Assembly (NCBI GenBank): GCA_000469685.2
Contig: LS997563.1
Location: 4,785,281-4,849,280 of the forward strand
Direction: 5' to 3'
DNA: 64,000 nt
Origin: Haemonchus contortus
Taxonomy: Eukaryota; Nematoda; Chromadorea; Rhabditida; Trichostrongylidae
Each line of letters opens with the position of its first letter. Position 1 is the first letter of the stretch. The notes beneath the pieces were generated by a model. It saw nothing but the letters and a program-made list of their open reading frames with translations, ran no database searches and was not told where the DNA came from. Positions 28,872 to 40,572 of the stretch are shown here, piece by piece. A program made the position numbers and the translations under genes.

Positions 28872-31385
28872 ATATGAGCTCTAGAGGAAGCAACACCAGA
28901 GCTATGATATTACTTAAAATCTTCGAAAAGAAAGGAATTGGAGCATCTCATGAAAAAATAATCGCAGTAGGAAAATTCGAAAGGTCGAGATTGATGAACA
29001 GATCGGAAATATTTGTTCCAAAAATTCGTTCAGAGAACTGCGTAGGCTAGGGAGCTGAGCACTCTTGAAGATTGATTCCAAAACGATTGCTCGTTCACTT
29101 ATCACATGAAGCACATGACAACCTTGAGCTCTGACCATCTGTGGATCACCCGCTTATGGCATGATCAGAGCAAGAAGCAACAACTAGGTTTCTCTAGGAG
29201 ATGAGAAAGAACAAGTGGGAGGACCCTATGAAAGGAGAGGTAAGAGGTAATCGATGGGAAGCGCTCTAGCTGTCTTTGGTGGAGTTTTACGTATCTTTTA
29301 GTGAGTAATTTGACTTACTTTAGATACTTAATAAAAAGAAAAGAGTCTGGTAGCCATTCGAAGTGCAGCTACATACCTATTCAGGCTATTCGGTTGAATT
29401 GGAGAAAAGTAAGCCAGAGCATACCTCTGTAGCAGCAGACGCACAATACACAACGCGACATGAACGACGTTGACGCCGGCAACGAATTTTCCGTGAGCGG
29501 GTGGGACTATGAAAAAGTTGAAAAGACGGTTCATATGTTTGGAGAAGAGAAAAAATGGTGGCGTTTGCTGTGAACAAGTACAAAAAGTTCCGGAAACTTC
29601 CCCGTAACCAAACGCTATGTTGCTTCCCCAACTGACGTGAAAAAACTTTTATAGGGTGAGCGACGTGAAGTTTTTTCTAAGATTCATTACCTACGATGGG
29701 AACCAATTTTCAAAACCAGTTCAGGCAACCGTTGCTCTTGCGGTCAACTAAAGAATTTTCGGCCGGCATTCCCATTCCGACATGAGACCTTTGGTTGGGA
29801 GAAATTATGAGGTTTGAGCTTAAGGTCAGTGAGGTCAAGGGGAAGATAGAGAAGGCTTAGACCTACCGTTTCGGTTATCTTTTCCTTCATGCTTTGTTTT
29901 TTGGACTTCATCTTCTATGCACACTGATACAAGGGAATCCGACAGTGAGCCAAGTTAGTAACCTTCTCTGCAACGCCCATGTTTACTATTACTTCAAATT
30001 ATTCTTATCAATTATTATTATCATTTATGACAGGACTTATGACACTCATATCGACACGAACTCGCTACCTAGCGACGGATTCAAAGTAAAAACCTTGTGA
30101 GAAGGGGAAACAGGGGAGGAAGCCCAGCACGGCTCCGCGAAAGAGCACTTCCCCACAACTGTCACCACGTCGTGCAAGCGGTCATTGTGGGTGAATTCGA
30201 AGATGGTAAAGCATTTGCTGATCTAACTCACGCAATCATAAACAAAAAGACTCAGAAATGAGTAACTGGAGTATGTATACCTGCGTTACGATACCACACA
30301 TGTGATTTCTCCGAATTTCTGCCATCTTTTACGTTCTACGCTTTGAACTGCCAGAATACCCATCAAAAGGACAACACGTGCTATTCATGCTTTCGCACGT
30401 TCTTATGAGCCATTATGTCAAAACGCTGACCGTTCCACCTATCACGGACAGCTTTTTGGCTGCCATACATTCCAGAAGTTTCTTCACCTCATCCCCAACT
30501 CTTTATCATATTGTTATGATTTAATGAGGTGATGGGGTTTACTGGCATGATTCAGCTCCTTTACTGCAGCCGAAACTGTTGTGAGGACATTTGTTAGACG
30601 CCTGTCTCTAATTTATTTGGTCATCCTGGCAGTGTCTTCGATGATTTCTAAACGATGATAAACGACTTCGAAGACAACCATGCTATGCCAACTAGAAAAC
30701 GTAGCATCTAAGTGAACCGAGGAATTCATATCGGACCTGCTTACGCACATCATCTGATAAAGTGAGAGCTTGAAATCGTCCCAAACACGCACACCTTCTT
30801 GCGCTGCATTTTTGTCTGCAACGTACGCTGGCTTTAGAGGATTTGAATGAGAACCACAGAAAATGATAAATCAATGAGTACTATGAGATTCTCATTCTGT
30901 AAAGTAGACGGAGAAGGCATCTGGAGGTCGAAGAGTGCGATCAAATAACCAACATAATTTGAATGGACTCGAATTTGTAGCGCACACCAGAATGTGGACC
31001 GACTACCTTTATAGTTTCGGAAAGTGTTCTGGAATGAGCTTAACGTCATTGTTATCAACAAGATACAATTGACTGAATAGTTTTTATTCCCAGGAAATTC
31101 ACGGAATGTTGTCATCAAAGACAGCATTTCGCTGTATTGTCATCAGGGGAAACCTCGAAATGATGACAATACCACGAAGCAGTGTTGCCCTTCTTCGTTT
31201 CTTCATAGCATCTCACAAGTATAACGAAGGAACCGGTTTGCCCAAGGTGTTTTCTGGCCTGGTAATCTTTCAGAAAGCACGTGGGTTCACTCCGGGTCAC
31301 GCAAAAGCATGACTTTTGTTTCTGGGCATGAACTTTTTTTGTGACAGAACAGGAAATAAGGATAGGTAGTGAACCACGGCTGCCA
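28872..31385. other. Intergenic sequence between catalases B and C, left part
   Basis: No supported gene. Many short frames on both strands lack motifs. A paragraph near 30470-30550 has short imperfect inverted repeats around CACCTCATCCCC. I see no clear element ends. Confidence 0.45.
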
Positions 31386-31813
31386 ACGGTTTTTGTTGTT
31401 GTTTTTGCATGTGTACGATTGATTCTCCCTTCGCCGTTTTTCATAACTTCTACGGGCATGATCAAAATGATTTACAACTTGAACCAAAGTAATTATTCGG
31501 ATTTCAGGGAGGCGAAAAGGGAAAAGAAGGTGTGGTCAAGTCGATGCCAGTGAGGAATGTTTCCCTTCGCGAAGGGTGCGAATTGACTTCCGTTGATTGA
31601 GATGAGGCGTCTCTGTATTGCTCCTGCGTTGCTGTGCGTTTGATTCTGCGCGTTGACTTGACTTTGCGATTGACTTGAACTTGACACTGCGCTTGACTTG
31701 AACCTGCGATTGACTCACCCACTGGCTCCGGACCACGCTCCGAGCCTCTCCCGCATCCGTTTTATAGGCAAAGGCTTGGCTGTATCGTATGCTGTACGGG
31801 TGACTGTGCTGTG

Positions 31814-31969
31814 CTAACATGCAGCGAATACAGTGGCAGATGCAGCTTGTAATAGTGAGAAGTCCTAGTGAGCTGACGGCCACCGACTCATGTTAAACTC
31901 CCGTTCTTTTAGAGGTCAATTCTGCGTTTCCCACTTTCTCTAATTGAGCTGGAGTGGCCGTCTAGGAGA
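31814..31969. other. Identical 156-bp core, copy 1 (possible structured RNA or regulatory block)
   Basis: All 156 bases equal 34578-34733, while the left flank differs at roughly 12 of 101 positions and the right flank is far more diverged. GACGGCCAC (31875-31883) pairs perfectly with GTGGCCGTC (31954-31962), and TCAATT (31916-31921) pairs with AATTGA (31942-31947) inside that loop. TAACATG (31815) and CATGTTA (31889) form a further crossing pair. No long ATG-started frame explains the constraint. It matches no snRNA, spliced leader, 5S, 7SL or U6 sequence I know. Gene conversion is the simplest alternative. Confidence 0.5.
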
Positions 31970-32395
31970 AGTGACGATAAGGTTCTACTCCTTTCACAAG
32001 ACTCTCTTGTTCATTCCACTTTGTAATTAGGTTGATTTTGTGCTTCATTTACTGCTTTCGTCCACTTCTATAAAACACCTGTCAGCAGTGATGTGATTGA
32101 CGTTTCCTTCAGTTACAAGAGCCACGCTTATGGCTGGTAAAAGTAAGTGGCATCGCTACTTCAAGATGCTCTCTAAAAAAGGAATTGGAAAAATGAAAAA
32201 AGGAGATTTTCTTTGAGAATGTGTTGAACGGGAGTGATGAAAGGAACTACGAGCTCTTCGACCTTATTGCAAGAAGTAAACTGGGCAAAGGTTTTTCAAA
32301 TCATTTTTCTCCTTCAGCAATCAAGCGCTTCACCTTTTTTTGATCCATTGCATAAACCGAGCCAAGTGATGTGCCGATTCGTTTGTGAAAAACTA

Positions 32396-33647
32396 TTAGG
32401 TTGAGTAAAAAGTTTTGATCGGAATTTTCATCCTTCCCCTGATTCTTTCGTAGGACCATTTGGAAGGATTTCGTAATAGGTTATGGTAGATGGTTCCCGG
32501 ACCTGCACTGTGGGGGCATATATAAGCATGTCCTTGCAAATGTTTCGCAATAATGACCCCTGTCAACCGAAGCTTTCTGACAGCTATCATCTTTTACGAA
32601 TTCCTGCAAGGCCAAAATCCATCGTCGGCTGTCGCAAATATCTGTTGTGCATTCAGAGAAGACATCGTGTCTCAACCGACGGTACATCGTTGGTATCGAG
32701 AAATTCGTTCGAGCAATATTTTGTTCAAAGGTCAACGTCGTACTGGACGTCCTCCTGCCCTGAATGACGGAACTTTGCGCACTGCTCTAATGGAGAAGCC
32801 GAATGCTACTACTCGCGATTTGTCGACGGCACTCGGGTGCAGCCAGAAGACTATCGTCAACCATCCCCATGGCCCCGGCTACGAAGATATACTCTCAAGA
32901 TTGGTGCCCCACGGTTTGAGCGACTCGGACAAAGCATCACGGGTCAGTGCGTGACTTTCTTTGCTTCTTCGTCAACGTAGAAAGACTTTCTCGCGAAGAT
33001 CATTACTGGAGACGAGAGCTGGGTCCTTCATGTGAACCATGACGACTTCGCCAATGGATGCCCAATGAGGAACCACCTCCAAGACAGCCGAGAAATGGGC
33101 AACATCAGAGGAAGGTTTTGCTATGTTGTTGGTGGGATTCTCAAGTCATGCTCTATTTCGAATTACTGCTTGAGGGTACCACCGTAACCGCCGAGATTCA
33201 CGCTTCTCAGCTACAAAGTGTGGCCGACGTCATTTGAAGGAAGCGTCCGCAGCAAAGAAATGTTTGTCGTCTTTATGACAACGCTCGACCGCATGTTGAG
33301 AAGTTGTCTTGTTAGAAAATTGCCGAACTTGGGTGGGAAGTGCTGCCCCATTCTCCTTATTCGCCAGGTCTTGCTCCGTCCGATTACCATATTTTTCTTG
33401 CTTTGAATCATCATCTTCGCGACAGAAAATTTGATGATCGCTCGAAACTCGAAACTGAGATTTCCAGCTTTATCGAATCGCGGCCGCCACAGTTCTGGGC
33501 TTCAGGGATCGAAAAACTGGTGAATCGCTGGACATATGTTGTGGACCACTCTGGAGACTATATTATTAATTGAGATTCTTTTTTAATGAAAATAAGACTT
33601 TTTGAAATAAAGATGAAAAACCGATCAAAACTTTTTACTCAACCTAA
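32396..33647 (+). mobile_element. Decayed mariner transposon
   Basis: The 1252-bp element starts TTAGGTTGAGTAAAAAGTTT and ends with its inverted copy; the match continues for about 28 bases. It is flanked by TA on both sides. The transposase begins at 32553 (HTH-type N-terminus with TVHRWYREIR and GQRRTGRPP). The later parts carry TGDESWVL (33008 on), DNARPH (33277 on) and YSPGLAPSDYHIF, in which the second and third catalytic Asp are separated by 34 codons, the DD34D spacing of mariners. The frame is broken by at least one frameshift after about codon 130 and by a stop between the catalytic residues, so it is inactive. The homologous site at about 35180 is empty. Confidence 0.93.
32553..33573 (+). 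pseudogene. Mariner transposase, disrupted
   Basis: The first open piece (32553-32954, 133 codons) covers the DNA-binding half. The middle is readable only by changing frame near 32950. The last piece (33340-33573) ends in the usual WVDRCV-like region, here NRWTYVVDHSG, before the stop. An in-frame TAG splits the catalytic part at 33313-33315. It cannot make an active transposase but could be a source of silencing RNA. Confidence 0.85.
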
Positions 33648-33929
33648 TATATTCTTCGAATAAATGTCCTATCACAGGAGTCAAATTGTAGGTGGCAGTG
33701 CAAGCTGGCATCGTTACAACACGGTCCGGATATCATGCCTAGGCTTTATCCCTGTCCCAGTCATCCAAAAATTCCATATCTCCGAAGTTGATTAAACGGA
33801 ATCAAATTGATCTGGAAAGACTAAATCACACTGCAACGACTGGCCGAGCTCCATTGTACATGTAGGGGGTTTCTGGACAAATTTAACTTGCTCCCATCGT
33901 GCATAGAGCTGACTACATCGAACCATAAC

Positions 33930-34172
33930 TGGCCAGAACTCCCTTTCCTTTGAACTCCCTACATTGGTTCGTTCCCTTATGGATGGTGCAGCTTCTACCG
34001 TTCCGTTGAAACTCGTCCACCAGAGGTGTGGCATTCACACGATACAATCTCTGACCCCTCATTGTGCCCTATCCAGGATGTTTTTCGTCCATATAATAGC
34101 AGGCATGGTATAGGAGAGAGACTAGAATTCATCTATGAGGAAATCTCAGAGACCATTTTTATCGTGAACTGT
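33930..34172 (-). mobile_element. Partial copy of the TTAA-ended element family
   Basis: The stretch aligns with the reverse complement of the copy at 46813-47326: CTTCTACCGTTCCGTTGAAA, GGCATGGTATA, TCTATGAGGAAATCTCAGAG and ATTTTTATCGTGAACTG all have counterparts in order. The outermost TTAAAGGC end is missing; the sequence passes straight into the second duplicated unit. Confidence 0.65.
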
Positions 34173-35385
34173 TGTTTTGTTTGTTGTTGTTTTTGTTCGG
34201 TCTGCCATCGATTCCTCCTTTGTCATTTCCATAACTTGTAAAGAGAGACCCAAATGATAATTCGGATTTAAAGAAGCAATATGTGAAAAGAAATTGTGGT
34301 CAAGTCGATGCCAGTGTGGAGGGTTTCCCTTCGCGAAGGGTGCGAATTGACTTCCGTTGAGTGAGACGAGACGTCCTGTATTGCTCCTGCATTGCGTGTG
34401 CGTTTGAATCTGCGCGTTGACTTGACATTGCGTTTGACTTGAACTTGACAGTGCGCTTGAATTGAACTTGCGATTGACTCACCCACTAGCTCCGGACCAC
34501 GCTTGGAGCCTCTCCTGCACCTGTTTTATAGGCAGAGGCTTAGTTGTATCGTATGCTGCACGGGTGACTGTGCTGCACTAACATGCAGCGAATACAGTGG
34601 CAGATGCAGCTTGTAATAGTGAGAAGTCCTAGTGAGCTGACGGCCACCGACTCATGTTAAACTCCCGTTCTTTTAGAGGTCAATTCTGCGTTTCCCACTT
34701 TCTCTAATTGAGCTGGAGTGGCCGTCTAGGAGAGCAGATGATAAGGTAGGACCTAGTTCAGAGTCCTTTCTCCGTTTCTTCCTTTATTCAGTCGGGTTGA
34801 TTTTTCACTTCATTTATTGCTTTAGTCCATATATATGAATATGAGGATCCTGTCATCCTTAATGCGAAGGTTTTTTTTTGAGGTGAGGATTGAGGTTTGA
34901 TTGAGGCAACTTATGGCTCGTTACAGTAACAGATATCGCTGCTGTCAAGATGCTCTAAAGCAGTGGGACTGAAAGATTGAAGAAGGGGATTTTTCGTGAA
35001 AGTGTAGAACCGGGGTAAGTGAAAGGATGGCTAGGAGCTCTTCGGCTTTATTACGAAAAATAGACTGGACAAATGTTTATGGAAACGTTTTTTTTTCGTC
35101 AGCAATCGAGTGCTTTAAATTGTTCTGGATCCATTGCATAACCGTGCCAAATGATGTGTCGATTCGTTGGCAATAAACTATATTCTTCGAGTAAATATCC
35201 TATCACACCAGTCAGGCTGTAGGTGGTAATGCCAGATTTCTCTTACAACTCTGCCTGAAGTTCATGCCTCGGTTTTAGGCCTGCCTCAGCCTCTTGAGAT
35301 TTTCATATCTCCGTAGCTGTTTGATCAGATCAAATTGGTTCGGAAAGATGAAATCACTGTAGAGCGGTTGGCTTCATTGAGAAGA
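34170..35385. repeat. Duplicated unit, copy 2 (empty mariner site)
   Basis: Counterpart of 31386-33850 without the transposon. At 35176-35190 it reads AAACTATATTCTTCG where copy 1 has AACTA, then the mariner, then TATATTCTTCG, so it is the unoccupied site. It starts at the inner edge of the partial inverted-repeat element. Confidence 0.8.
34578..34733. other. Identical 156-bp core, copy 2
   Basis: Base-for-base equal to 31814-31969. Next to it on the left lies TTTTATAGGC, which reads GCCTATAAAA on the minus strand and could be a TATA box for a minus-strand transcript. About 50 bases further left CACCCACT reads AGTGGGTGAGT on the minus strand, a good donor sequence. These hints are not enough to call a gene. 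Confidence 0.5.
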
Positions 35386-36477
35386 CCACGTATGCATTGA
35401 AACTCCAGTATGGTTACAAACGGAAATCGAAGGTATTGATCGGGATCGATTCAAGTTAAGTTTTCCTTGAGGCTTTCAACGAAATACCCCGATTACCTAG
35501 ACGTAAAGAGCCGGGAAAAGCTACATTTACGCTTTTGTAGTCCTAACAAATCTTGGTGGTCGGCAAAGGTGTCATGGGCGGTCTGGGACACTGAGATGAC
35601 TAGCAAAGGATGTTAATAAGGATAAATAGATTGATAGTGTTAGTTCTTGTAGGATGCGCCAAACATTCACTTAACTCGTATATTTCACCTGGATAAACTG
35701 ATGGATAACTATTCGAGGACAGCCTTTTAGCCAATTCCCTGCTCTCCATTCTTGGTTTTGATCAGCAGACGAATATGATTTCCTGGACTGCTTGCTTTGG
35801 CAAGTTAGTCAGCTCAGTGTCCAAGTCAGTATTACGGATTTCTCAAGATTCAGATAGTTTTGAAAGTCTATATTATTGTTATTTATAGTTTACTTGCTCA
35901 CCCTTTATCTATTGTTTGGTTTTGTTCACGCAATAGAACGAATTATTGAAAATTTAATGAATTTTTCAGAAGTTTAAAGACTTTTCACAATTCACAGACA
36001 ATTCAATATGTTCAATGATGAACTATGATGGTAAAAAGTTTATTATACGGAAAATATAGATACAATTTTACAAACATGAATGATATAGCTTTGCCTTGCT
36101 TTGTACACTGCCGAGACCGATGATCAGGCACGTGGTTCTGGTGGTTCTGCTCCCTGAACATTGAATTTTTTGGCTGGTACAGATCATTATCAAATTATGA
36201 TTTGCACATAGATGCTATGAAACGTTAGCTTACGGTAGGATTGCTAGATCGACCTTCCTACGAAAACCACCGAAAAAAAAGGTTGGGAAATTCCGCTATC
36301 TGACTATGCCAAGGAGAACTCTAAAGACCGGGAAGTACATTGCTGAAAAGTATAGCTACACCGTTCATTTACTCGGGAATCGAGAGGCCCGGATCTCTCC
36401 ATTTAGAGTGTTCCGGGCTGACTTGGCCATTTACAAGCGGAACTGATCAGATGGAGGTCGCGCAGATTCAAATGGAA

Positions 36478-36534
36478 GTTGTTGAATCGCTCATCATCAC
36501 AAGCCCGTTGTTGAATCGCTCATCATCACAAGCC
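36478..36534 (+). repeat. Tandem duplication, 29-bp period
   Basis: GTTGTTGAATCGCTCATCAT and the eight bases after it occur twice in a row without mismatch, separated by one C. This points to recent slippage. Confidence 0.9.
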
Positions 36535-36972
36535 TAATAGTCTGTGAAGGGCTATTTGGGCTCCCATGAGAGTAAGTCAAAAGGGGCAGTATATGTGGAC
36601 GTGAAAGGCGAGGCCAGCTGGAACTCTTTCTAAGTCCAGTCAACTATGATTCAGGTGTGCGTCTGGGGCTCCGGTATCTTCTCCCAGAGAACGGCGTCGC
36701 TTTCGCATTCGCGCGCAATGAAGGGAAAGGTTCGAGTTCCCAGTGGAAGGAATGGGCAGTCGCCTGCCGTGGGGATTCGGGGAGAAGAGCAATCTGTGGA
36801 GGACCTACAATCTTTTCCAAACTTTACCTCAGATGAGGATGGATCAAATGTCCATCAGAGAATTCGCGACTTCTCTCGAATCTACAATTCTCTCGGGAAC
36901 GCATGGTAATTTCGTTCAACCGACACGTCAATAAGATACCCCTATTTCAAGAGTTCGATATTTGCTTAGCAG

Positions 36973-36978
36973 TTTATT
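36973..36978 (-). terminator. Polyadenylation signal of catalase C
   Basis: AATAAA on the minus strand, 30 bases after the stop of copy C. A second AATAAA (37011-37016) overlaps the end of the coding region. Confidence 0.6.
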
Positions 36979-37007
36979 CCATCATGCTTCGTATTTTAAA
37001 TTTTAGC

Positions 37008-40000
37008 TTATTTATTGAGGCAATTTTGCATGCCGGCCGCCGATAAACTCACTTTGCTTACTCTGTAGGCCTCGATCTTCCTCCGAAGTTTGTCAGCAAA
37101 ATCTTTGTGCACCTGAATAGTAGTCAAATTCACTAAAAGAAACATATGATCCCGTTCGGAATTACTGACATCTGTCCGATATCGCAGTCTGAGAAAAATT
37201 CTTGAAGGAAACAACTTCTTTTCAAGAAATGGTCCCGACCTGTTCAAAGTTCGCAATCATACGATCCTGTATGCGCGGTTCACAGTCCTTCATCATTACG
37301 AAACCATTTTCAACTAGTCGATCTCGCGCTCCTTCGTCCAGTACCTGGCAAAATTTGTTTTTGCAAATATGTTTTTTGCAATATCTTCAGGTAGGATACC
37401 TTTTCCCAGAATACTCGTGGTTGCACGAAATTGTCTTCTGTGATGGATTCATGGCGGGCCACTTCTCCTGCCACACTCCATCTACTATCCGCCGCTTCTG
37501 GGCATTCAATATGTCCATTGAAACTGTTCGGGAAGTAATTGGGAGCGTTGCCTGAATGGAATTCGAATTCGCGTATTTTCATGAAGGTAATCCGATACGT
37601 ATATCGGGAGCCGAGGGCACGTCATGAGTGGAAAGGGGCGCAATACTAGAGAAAGAGGGTTCCCTCCCGAGTAGTCTTGAATGGGAAACGGCTCAGTTGA
37701 CCTGAGCGAGGCGATCGTTGATATGGGATTATGGCCCAACGCGCACTACCAATCTCAAATCGAGAATACCGACCAGCTCAGAATTCCTTCTTCCTGAAGT
37801 TTTCATTGCCATCAGTTCTCTGGGTCAAGATGAAACCACTGGCATGTACGTTAGCTTCTTGAAACTTTGTGTAAGCTTCCTGCTCACGCAAAATGCCCAA
37901 ATGGAAGCTCTCGCTATGGGAGCCCTACCCCAGAGACTCCGGCACCTGCTAATTATTATAACAATTTTCAATTTGGTTGTCAATGCTTTCCCCCTTTCTA
38001 AGCAACCACGCCTAGAGCAAGGTAGATAACTGACTCAAGGAAATTTTCCAGAACTCACCCTGACTATCATAACAAGCAGCCCCGTCACGTTGAACGTTGT
38101 GTGGTCGGACACGGTAGGGGCAGTTGATGGGCAAATGAGTGTAATTAGTGCCCAGACGATAGAATTGCGTATCTGTGTACGAGAAGATTCGACCTTGAAG
38201 CATTTTGTCGGGAGAGAATTCGATCCCGGGAACCACATGAGCAGGACAGAAAGCCGCCTGTTCCACCTGAAATGGTCAGCACCACATGTACGTATAGTTA
38301 AGCATGGGCAGTCAGAAGGAGAAGACAGGTGCCGTCGTTGTAAGGGAGGTTTTCTGGATTGCTGAAAGGTTGCATTGAAGAGAGCCTGGTATGGCGCACT
38401 AACCTCAGCGAAGTAGTTCTTTGGATTTCTGTTGAGAGTCATTGTCCCGACTGGAATCAGTGGGAAAGCCCCGTGAGGCCAGACTTTGGTAACATCAAAT
38501 GGATTCATTGGCCATTTTGCTGCTTGTTCAAATGTCATCACCTGCAATCAAAACCTATTTTTGGTTTCATCCACCGTAATAGGGTGGCAAACCTGGATGA
38601 AGAGCTTCCACTGAGGGAAATCTCCTTTCTCGATGGCATTGTACAAATCGTGAATCGCGTAGTCAGGATCTTCGCCAGCGAGTCGTGCAGCATCAGCCGC
38701 AGAGAGATTTTTGATTTTTGGGGCCTGAAAAGTAGGCTTTTCCTCCATGCTGTATTCTCGAATAACAGTTTAGACTCTCGAATCGGACCCTGAAGTGGAA
38801 TTTGCAGTAGACGGCCTCTCCCTTGTCGTTGACGAGCTTGAAAGTATTCGATCCATAACCGTGCATGAATCTGAAGCCATCAGGAGTACCACGATCGGAC
38901 ATCAGAAACATAACCTGGAAAAGTGGTCAGTAACAAAGTTGAAAAGTACGAGAGTATTGTGTGAATCCCCGTACCTGATGTGTGGATTCGGGACGAAGTC
39001 CAAAGAAATCGAAGAGTGCATTTGGATCCCTCTGATGAGTTTGAGGGTTTCTTTTGAGGGCGTGAATGAAGCTTGGGAACTGGATTGGATCACGAACAAA
39101 GAAAATCGGTGTATTGTTGCCGACCTAAAACAAAAATGGTCCACGACGGAAGGGTTCATTTAGGTGGGCCAAAAATGTTACCATATCCCAATTGCCTTCT
39201 TCCGTATAGAATTTGATAGCGAAACCACGTGGATCACGAGCTGTATCTGGTGATCCGGATTCTCCAGCTGAAAGTGAATGTCTAAGAACCTTCGTCCACG
39301 GTAATCAGCGAATGAGATGCCTGAACCCCATTGCAAGTGGCTCGAGAGATTCCTGGTGGCAAATCATCACATAAAGATCAATTTTCCAGGATGGACGTAC
39401 CCACAGTGGAGAAGCGCACAAAACATGGTGTCTGCTTTCCGATTTCACTGAAGATACGGGCTTTACAGTATTTTGTTATATCGTGAGTCACTTCAAATAT
39501 TCCATGGGCTCCTGAAAAGAACCAGAATATGTAGAAGAAAGAAAGAAGAGGATGAGCTGCTTGCTCTAAATTTGTAATAAAATCGAGGCACATTGCCGAC
39601 TGGTGCAGGTAGAAGACTTGAATGCCGCCTGACCGCTATGGGTGAGAGGGGTCTCCTTGATATGTCTGACTGTCAACTATAATTCTCAGCTACCTTTTTT
39701 ATAGGTACTAGGCCATTTGGTTGCTTAAGTTGTCTGTTACCGCTTTTTCTGTGCTAGTTAAGGCGCGTGAAGTGACGCGCATAAATAAATATATGAAAAT
39801 ATACAAATAAAGTGGGAAATATGGGACAAACAAGAAAGCAGCAAAAATCGGAGATTTCAATGCGGTGGCGAACCCCACCCGTCGGAAAAGGTTGGGATCG
39901 GTCAGGTAGAGTCATAGCGATTCTCCACACATTTTGTTCCTTGTTTAGCGGAAGTATCGTTCCTATGGCTTATGTGGAGTAGGGATTTATTTTGTCACAA

Positions 40001-40531
40001 GGGTCACATAGACAAACGAAACAGACCTCCTCCTTTGGCATGAACCACTCTTTCGGGAATTCGTTCACGATCGAAATGGGCCATTTCGTTAATATACACA
40101 GCATCCTGCATTAGCATTGGACCTCTGAAATGAAGGAGTTAAGGGCAGTAGAACATCACCTTGAAAGCACGAATACTGAAGGAATGTCAGAGTTGTTGAA
40201 TTTGAATTTCAGGGCCTGATTGAGAACTCATGAGCTGAATAGTCATGTATATAAGCAAATCATGGAGATCATCCACACCGAAACAGATCTTTTGCGTATT
40301 AGAATATCGCTCAAAGACGAATTTGAACTATAAACCCATAAAATTCACCTTGGTCCAACCGTAAGCACATTTGTTTTGTCGGAGATTGGAGCTCCATAGG
40401 ATGTGGTCATCAGTTGCGGTTTCTGCAAAACAAGGCATACTGCCTTTGAATATATATGATTCTTTCAAACATACGTTCTTCGCCTTGTAATCCTCCAACT
40501 GCACAACGGTTGGTTCATCAGGCTTCGACAT
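37008..40531 (-). CDS. Catalase, tandem copy C
   Basis: Exons, 5' to 3': 40475-40531, 40349-40422, 40027-40124, 39401-39511, 39182-39267, 38975-39124, 38789-38914, 38593-38724, 38404-38541, 38059-38266, 37400-37551, 37240-37344, 37008-37112; 513 aa. Catalytic parts are intact: [20 protein letters not shown] (His72), [16 protein letters not shown] (Asn145) and RIFSYTD (Tyr354). It is the most divergent copy: YINEMAHF for [20 protein letters not shown] for RLGPNYxQLPIN, VRPHN for ARAHN, and a different C-terminal helix ([20 protein letters not shown]). The exon 7 donor is GTCCGA. The tail reads [18 protein letters not shown], without a recognisable peroxisomal signal. AATAAA follows at once, so read-through is better supported here than in A or B. 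Exon lengths equal those of its sisters, so the array arose by duplication. Confidence 0.92.
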
Positions 40532-40563
40532 CTTGGCGTTCGATTGGCTTGGCTGCTCACTTT

Positions 40564-40572
40564 CTGAAAGCA
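40564..40572 (-). promoter_or_regulatory. Trans-splice acceptor of catalase C
   Basis: On the minus strand ATGCTTTCAG|AAAGTGAGC lies 32 bases before the ATG at 40531. The distance equals that in copies A and B, so the leader length is conserved in the array. Confidence 0.6.

Larger units (their letters stand above)
31386..33850. repeat. Duplicated unit, copy 1 (with mariner insertion)
   Basis: Apart from the 1252-bp mariner, this stretch aligns along about 1.2 kb with 34170-35385. Shared blocks in order: a GT-rich TTTTGTTGTTG stretch; GTCAAGTCGATGCCAG with CCCTTCGCGAAGGG; a degenerate TTGACTTGAAC minisatellite; TTTTATAGGC; the 156-bp identical core; and, after the mariner, TATTCTTCG and ATCAAATTG. 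Outside the core, similarity is moderate. Borders are by eye and may shift by tens of bases. Confidence 0.8.
35386..36995. other. Intergenic sequence downstream of catalase C
   Basis: No supported gene. It contains a tandem duplication of 28 bases (36478-36505 and 36507-36534) and a GC-richer stretch at 36600-36900 with overlapping frames of 63 and 87 codons without known motifs. Confidence 0.5.

Noticed and set aside
31504..31883. Minus-strand frames in the duplicated unit, similar in both copies
   Set aside because: They start at GTG rather than ATG, consist largely of a degenerate TTGACTTGAAC repeat, and change frame and stop differently in the two copies.
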